A stretch of 9,101 bases of DNA from Clostridiales bacterium (GTDB taxonomy: Bacteria > Bacillota > Clostridia > Lachnospirales > Lachnospiraceae), in the NCBI GenBank assembly GCA_012512995.1, contig JAAZDA010000287.1, positions 1 to 9,101 on the forward strand, in the 5' to 3' direction. Made by a program: the position numbers and the translations under genes. This document shows, one piece after another, positions 5,230 through 9,101 of this stretch (position 1 is its first letter; each line of letters begins with the position of its first letter). The notes below the pieces were generated by a model that had not been told where the DNA came from, made no database searches, and saw only the letters and a program-made list of their open reading frames with translations.

Positions 5230-6903
5230 ATGCTCGCAGTTGACTTACATGTTCATTCGACAAAATCAGATGGCACACTGACCCCGGCCGGGCTTGTAAA
5301 ACATGCAAAAGAGCTGGGGCTCTCCGCTTTCGCACTGACTGATCACGACACGACAGGCGGTCTTGAAGAAGCTGTCCATGCCGCGCAGGGAACAGGTGTT
5401 GAAGTCATACCCGGTATTGAGTTTTCCACTGAGTATAAAGGCAGAGATATTCATGTCCTTGGATATTATTTTGACTATGACACAGAAGAATTTCAGAACA
5501 GGATATATGAATTTGCGGATGCCCGCGACCTCCGGAACAGGAAAATGTGCGACAGACTGTGTGCTGACGGTCTTATGGTCCCGTATGACGATCTTATGGC
5601 CGAGAATCCAGGAGCCATAGTCACAAGAGCACATTTTGCCGCATATATGCTTAAGCATGGCATCGTAAAGAGCACGTTTGAAGCATTTGAACGCTATATA
5701 GGCGATAACTGCAAGTATTTTGTGCCCCGGAAGAAAATTACTCCTCAGATGGCTGTGAAGTTTATACTGGATTTTCACGGCTGCGCTGTTCTTGCACATC
5801 CGCTTCAGTATCATCTCGGAAATCAGGCTCTGGAATCTCTTGTAAGCGACCTTAAAGATTCCGGCATGACAGGCCTTGAGTGCATTTACTCCAAGTATTC
5901 CCCTTCAGATGTTTCAGGGCTTGAGCATCTTGCCAGGAAAAACGGTCTCCTCGTGACCGGCGGTTCCGATTATCATGGTGCAAACAAACCAGGCCTCGAA
6001 ATGGGGACAGGATACAACGGCAGATTATTCATCCCAGAAACAGTTCTGCTTGATCTCAAACATCATCTTTTCCACTCAAATAATGACACGAAAGTCTTCT
6101 TCTCTGATCTTGACGGGACTCTTCTCAACGATACCAAGAAAATATCGCAGAATACAAAAGATGTCCTTGTCGACTGGGCGAGGGCAGGCAACCGTCTTGT
6201 GCTCAATTCCGGCCGCGCTGTCTATGATATAAAGATGGTCGTCAATGATATAGGGCTTACTGATCTTCCAGGTCTTTACCTGTGCGGATTCAACGGTGCC
6301 GAACTGTTCGACTATAACTCACAACAGACCATTTTCCATGAAGGCATCAGTTTTGAAACTGTTAGCCGCATTTTTGATATCTGCGCAGAAGAAAATGTTT
6401 ATGTACATACATATTCTGATACCGGCATTGTCACTGTCAAAGCAAGTCCCGAGACCGATTTTTACCGCCGTTATCATAAAATGGAAGTGACAGAAGCCGA
6501 AGATGTGACAACTGTCCTAAAGCGCGAGCCATGCAAATGTATAGCAATATCCATTGACGATCCGGATTCTCTTGAGCGGCTGAGAATAAGAATTAACCGC
6601 GAGCTTCAGGGCAGGGTCGCCGCCTTTTATTCGAGCAGATACTATCTTGAGATAGTATCTGTCTACGCCAGCAAAGGACTTACAGTTCAGCGGCTGTGCC
6701 GTATGCTGGGCACTCCGATAAGCAACAGTATCGCCGCAGGCGATGCTGAAAATGATATCAGTATGATACGTGATGCCGGGCTTGGCGTCGCGATGTGCAA
6801 CGGAGTAGCCGGGACACCGGCGCTATCCGCGGCAGCAGATATAATAACAAAGACCGACAACAACCACGATGGGCTGGTGCCGGTGCTTAGAAGGTTCCTT
6901 TAA
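5230..6903 (+). CDS. PHP-domain phosphoesterase fused to a Cof-type HAD phosphatase
   Basis: This 557-residue protein joins two phosphoesterases that normally occur separately. Residues 1 to about 285 form a PHP domain of the YciV/RNase AM type: DLHVHSTKSDG (H7, H9, D14), ALTDHDTTGG (D38, H39, D40), PGIEFS with E64, H75, AHPLQY with H190, and GGSDYHG with D247 and H249. These are the expected ligands of its trinuclear metal site. Relatives dephosphorylate 3',5'-nucleoside bisphosphates such as pAp, or trim RNA 5' ends. Residues about 290-557 form a HAD-IIB (Cof) domain: FFSDLDGTLL with nucleophile D293 and acid D295, NSGR with S327, a C2-type cap, K482, and GDAENDISMI with D505 and D509. Cof-type enzymes act on sugar phosphates, FMN, PLP or similar. 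Both halves keep their catalytic residues, so a bifunctional enzyme is plausible, and sequential removal of two phosphates from one nucleotide is one possibility (inference). The reading frame is continuous across the junction. It follows the ABC-F gene. Confidence 0.93.
   Translation: MLAVDLHVHSTKSDGTLTPAGLVKHAKELGLSAFALTDHDTTGGLEEAVHAAQGTGVEVIPGIEFSTEYKGRDIHVLGYYFDYDTEEFQNRIYEFADARDLRNRKMCDRLCADGLMVPYDDLMAENPGAIVTRAHFAAYMLKHGIVKSTFEAFERYIGDNCKYFVPRKKITPQMAVKFILDFHGCAVLAHPLQYHLGNQALESLVSDLKDSGMTGLECIYSKYSPSDVSGLEHLARKNGLLVTGGSDYHGANKPGLEMGTGYNGRLFIPETVLLDLKHHLFHSNNDTKVFFSDLDGTLLNDTKKISQNTKDVLVDWARAGNRLVLNSGRAVYDIKMVVNDIGLTDLPGLYLCGFNGAELFDYNSQQTIFHEGISFETVSRIFDICAEENVYVHTYSDTGIVTVKASPETDFYRRYHKMEVTEAEDVTTVLKREPCKCIAISIDDPDSLERLRIRINRELQGRVAAFYSSRYYLEIVSVYASKGLTVQRLCRMLGTPISNSIAAGDAENDISMIRDAGLGVAMCNGVAGTPALSAAADIITKTDNNHDGLVPVLRRFL
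6636..6661. repeat. Perfect 11-bp inverted repeat with 4-base loop inside the HAD coding region
   Basis: CAGATACTATC and GATAGTATCTG flank TTGA, a perfect 26-base stem-loop. It encodes the cap-to-core return of the HAD domain (about RYYLEIVS, residues 470-477), so it is embedded in conserved protein-coding sequence. There is no T-run after it on the plus strand, so it does not look like an intrinsic terminator. An mRNA hairpin or a chance consequence of the codons used are both possible. Confidence 0.85.
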
Positions 6904-8468
6904 TCTATAGCTTCATACTTTAGTACCCGTCGGCTCGAGCGGAACTCTCCCTTTATGAGACCGCGGTCGTCGTATTCGATTTCGCCGCACTGGTTATCGT
7001 ATGGGTCGAGGCGCAGGTATTTTCTGGGCGGATCAAACTCGCTCTGGAAAATTCGTGTCGTAGGTGTGCGGAACGGGTCAAGGTTTCCGAAGTAGAATCT
7101 TCTCTCCTCTTCATGTCCATCTCGATGAGCGCCGCCTCCGAATGAAGGGTCTGCGAATATCCACCCATAAGGCTCAGCATAGAACATAGCCCAATCGTGG
7201 CTCCCTGTATCGTAAGGATTAGTGTCGAGGCCTGACTGCCAGCGCGCTGGGATACCGGCTATCCTGCAGAGCGTGATAAACATCAGCGCCTGAATTCCAC
7301 AGTCTCCCCTTCTTCCTATCGCAGCATATTCAGCAAGGCTTTCAATCGTGAAATAAGTCCTCACGAACGAATACTCCACATTTTCTGTAACATAGTCGTA
7401 AATTGCGCGCGCTTTCGCAAGTACGCTGTGTTTTCCTCTTGTGATATCTGCGGCCAGTGCCTTCATGTATGGGGTAAAACATATGTGAGGCAATTGTTCC
7501 GAAAGATCTGCTCTGTAAACATTTCTGTAAAAAGCATCAAGATCACTTTTCTTCATCGGCTCTGCAAAATCAGGATCGCAGTACTGCATCTTTGTGCCAT
7601 TTTCCGCGCCTGTCGCCTGTTTTGCCGTGAATGACCGCGCTCCGCCGCTGACCGGGTAAGGCTCGTCCAGCACATTTATTTTTTCACTGGAAGTCATTCC
7701 AGCTGTAGCACCAGCTTCAGCTTTTTCTGCCTCTTCATAGACCGGATTATAATCTGCCGTTATGACATATTCATACTCGACGAACAATTCATGATTATCG
7801 TTCATCTCTTCGTCAAAACAAATGGTCCTCTGCGCTGCGTCCACCGCCGCCACAGTATATTTATCAGCTGAGCAGTCTGTTATGCGCACGCCTCTTACCT
7901 GGGGGCAAAGAACAGGGATCGGCAGATGCACTGTGACATGTCCCGGTCTGAATGCACTGTCATTTATCTTAAGTCCCGAATGCATGTGGAAACGCACAGT
8001 TGCTTTCCCATCAGCGATCATTTTCTCACGAATGTTCTCGAAGGCTGAATCCTTCTTTACTGTCTCCGGTAATTCCCCGGCTTTATCTGCCCTTGCGATA
8101 AGATCAGCATTCACTTTGAAAAGTGTCGCAACGCAGTCCTCGTGATACATCTCCCTGCCATTCACAAACAGGAAATCTATTCGTCCCTCATCGACCAGTT
8201 TCTCGAATTCTTCCTGTGTAAAATCCGGGACTTTCTCCCTGACTTCCTCCATTACCTTTTCCTCAGTCAGCGGATACTCTCCGGGCAATATCTTAAGTAT
8301 ATCCTTTTCGAGCGCCAGTTTCTTCTTCATGACTTCCGGAACGGGTCTCTGGAGCCACAGATCGCAGAGCCTTACAGCGCCCTCAAAATCCCCGGCCAAT
8401 TTTCTCTTCTCAATATCTTCCGGCAGTGATACCGTCAGACTTTCAATATCAGTAAAATGAAAATCCAT
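6900..8468 (-). CDS. Transglutaminase-like cysteine protein, downstream of an oligopeptide transporter gene
   Basis: Bacterial transglutaminase-like domains share a papain-like Cys-His-Asp triad and act mostly as peptidases or amidases; the substrate here is unknown. The 522-residue protein has no signal peptide or membrane segment, so it is probably cytoplasmic. Residues 1 to about 125 are helical and charged. About 150-240 look like a beta-rich domain (VRFHMHSGL, VTVHLPIPV, FVEYEYVI). A low-complexity Ala/Gly/Glu linker follows near 245-300. The transglutaminase core (about 330-445) contains GRRGDCGIQALMF with C390, GSHDWAMF with H424, and IFADPSFGG with D440, a complete triad. The ATG at 8468 is the only sensible start; AAAGG lies about 13 bases upstream, rather far. 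The gene begins 32 bases after the OppF-type gene on the same strand, suggesting co-transcription and a possible role with imported peptides. Its stop codon overlaps that of the convergent PHP-HAD gene. Confidence 0.85.
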   Translation of the reverse strand: MDFHFTDIESLTVSLPEDIEKRKLAGDFEGAVRLCDLWLQRPVPEVMKKKLALEKDILKILPGEYPLTEEKVMEEVREKVPDFTQEEFEKLVDEGRIDFLFVNGREMYHEDCVATLFKVNADLIARADKAGELPETVKKDSAFENIREKMIADGKATVRFHMHSGLKINDSAFRPGHVTVHLPIPVLCPQVRGVRITDCSADKYTVAAVDAAQRTICFDEEMNDNHELFVEYEYVITADYNPVYEEAEKAEAGATAGMTSSEKINVLDEPYPVSGGARSFTAKQATGAENGTKMQYCDPDFAEPMKKSDLDAFYRNVYRADLSEQLPHICFTPYMKALAADITRGKHSVLAKARAIYDYVTENVEYSFVRTYFTIESLAEYAAIGRRGDCGIQALMFITLCRIAGIPARWQSGLDTNPYDTGSHDWAMFYAEPYGWIFADPSFGGGAHRDGHEEERRFYFGNLDPFRTPTTRIFQSEFDPPRKYLRLDPYDNQCGEIEYDDRGLIKGEFRSSRRVLKYEAID

Positions 8469-8500
8469 GCTTAAATTATTACCTTTCTAAAATATTATTA

Positions 8501-9101
8501 TTACAGTTCAGCCTTATATTTCTCAATTTCTTCCTGATTTGCAAGGATAAAATGTCCATCTTCGATCTCTGTCCAGACCGGAGGATCGTTCTCATAGTGA
8601 TGCTGCGACGGATCATAGACTATGAGCTTCTTGTTATTCTCCGCGATAGGGTCAGGTTGAGGTATTGCCGATAACAATGCCTGCGTGTAGGGATGAAGGG
8701 GATGAGCAAAAAGCTTCTCCGACTCCGCAAGCTCAACGATCTTTCCCTTGTGTATTACAGCGATCCTGTCACAGATAAATCGCACGACAGAAAGGTCATG
8801 CGCTATGAAAAGATAAGTGAGTCCCTTCTCTTTCTTAAGTTTCTGGAGGAGATTCAGGACCTGCGCACGTATGGAGACATCAAGCGCCGAAATAGGTTCA
8901 TCGGCTACTATGAATTTCGGATTCATTACAAGAGCTCTTGCTATTCCGATCCTCTGGCGCTGTCCACCGGAGAATTCATGAGGAAAACGGCTCATAAATT
9001 CCGGCGGGAGACCGACATCCTGCATGGCCTTTATGACGCGCTTCTCTCTCTCCTCATTTGTGCAATCATTTCCCGGAGCGTAAAGTCCTTCCATAACGAT
9101 A
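8501..9101 (-). CDS. oppF: Oligopeptide ABC transporter ATP-binding protein, OppF type (5' end outside window)
   Basis: This is the C-terminal ~200 residues of an ATPase that drives oligopeptide or dipeptide import through an OppBC/DppBC-type permease on the inner face of the membrane. The frame is open to the window edge (reading I-V-M-E-G-L), so the ATG at 9094 is internal; Walker A and the Q-loop lie outside. Visible are the signature FSGGQRQRIGIARAL, Walker B FIVADEP followed by the D-loop SALD, the H-loop IAHDLSVV, and the C-terminal oligopeptide-transporter extension HPLHPYTQALLSAIPQPDP. The tail with YDPSQHHYEN and GHFILAN is typical of OppF rather than OppD. Being last of the transporter genes, it is followed after 32 AT-rich bases by the transglutaminase-like gene. 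The other opp genes would be expected beyond position 9101. The opp versus dpp/app name is uncertain. Confidence 0.92.
   Translation of the reverse strand, partial: IVMEGLYAPGNDCTNEEREKRVIKAMQDVGLPPEFMSRFPHEFSGGQRQRIGIARALVMNPKFIVADEPISALDVSIRAQVLNLLQKLKKEKGLTYLFIAHDLSVVRFICDRIAVIHKGKIVELAESEKLFAHPLHPYTQALLSAIPQPDPIAENNKKLIVYDPSQHHYENDPPVWTEIEDGHFILANQEEIEKYKAEL

Noticed and set aside
5266..5814. 182-codon open frame on the minus strand opposite the PHP domain
   Set aside because: It is antisense to a domain with complete catalytic motifs, its translation shows no recognisable domain, and I did not identify a ribosome binding site. It is a shadow of codon bias.
9092..9094. ATG at 9094 as the start of the oligopeptide ATPase
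   Set aside because: The frame stays open to the window edge, and Walker A, which must precede the signature, is absent, so this Met is internal.

Overview
The window looks like a chromosomal housekeeping segment from an anaerobic, probably gut-associated Clostridia-type bacterium (Bacillota). The evidence is a PEP/pyruvate-cycling dikinase of the Clostridium symbiosum type, a Bacillota-style ABC-F protein, a purine-rich Shine-Dalgarno (AGGAGG) context, the standard genetic code and moderate GC. The family-level placement is inference. I see no tRNA, rRNA, CRISPR array, insertion sequence or phage gene.

Layout. Positions 1-2257 (minus) carry pyruvate, phosphate dikinase, cut off at its C-terminal end by the window edge. 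Positions 2378-3262 (minus) carry a membrane-anchored glycerophosphodiester phosphodiesterase (GDPD), with a likely intrinsic terminator between it and the dikinase. The 272-base stretch 3263-3534 separates GDPD from rightward genes. It contains a 32-codon open frame on the minus strand with a perfect ribosome binding site, a short hairpin, and a good sigma-A-type promoter for the rightward genes. Positions 3535-5184 (plus) carry an ABC-F translation-factor-type ATPase. After 45 bases, 5230-6903 (plus) carries a PHP-domain phosphoesterase fused to a Cof-type HAD phosphatase. It ends tail-to-tail, overlapping by 4 bp, with a minus-strand transglutaminase-like protein (6900-8468). That gene lies 32 bases downstream of an OppF-type oligopeptide transporter ATPase (8501-9101, N-terminal part outside the window).

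How the genes may work together. ABC-F and PHP-HAD look like a two-gene transcription unit, pairing a ribosome-associated ATPase with an enzyme whose PHP half resembles the YciV/RNase AM nucleotide and RNA phosphoesterases. The transglutaminase-like cysteine protein appears to be the distal gene of an oligopeptide-uptake operon, which suggests a role in handling imported peptides, but this is inferred only from position. PPDK and GDPD are ordinary central-metabolism and lipid-turnover genes.

The least ordinary items are the PHP-HAD fusion, the small membrane-like open frame at 3348-3446, a perfect 11-bp inverted repeat inside the HAD coding region (6636-6661), and the loss of the H-loop histidine in the second ATPase domain of the ABC-F protein. 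I do not see a clear defence system or other large undescribed system.
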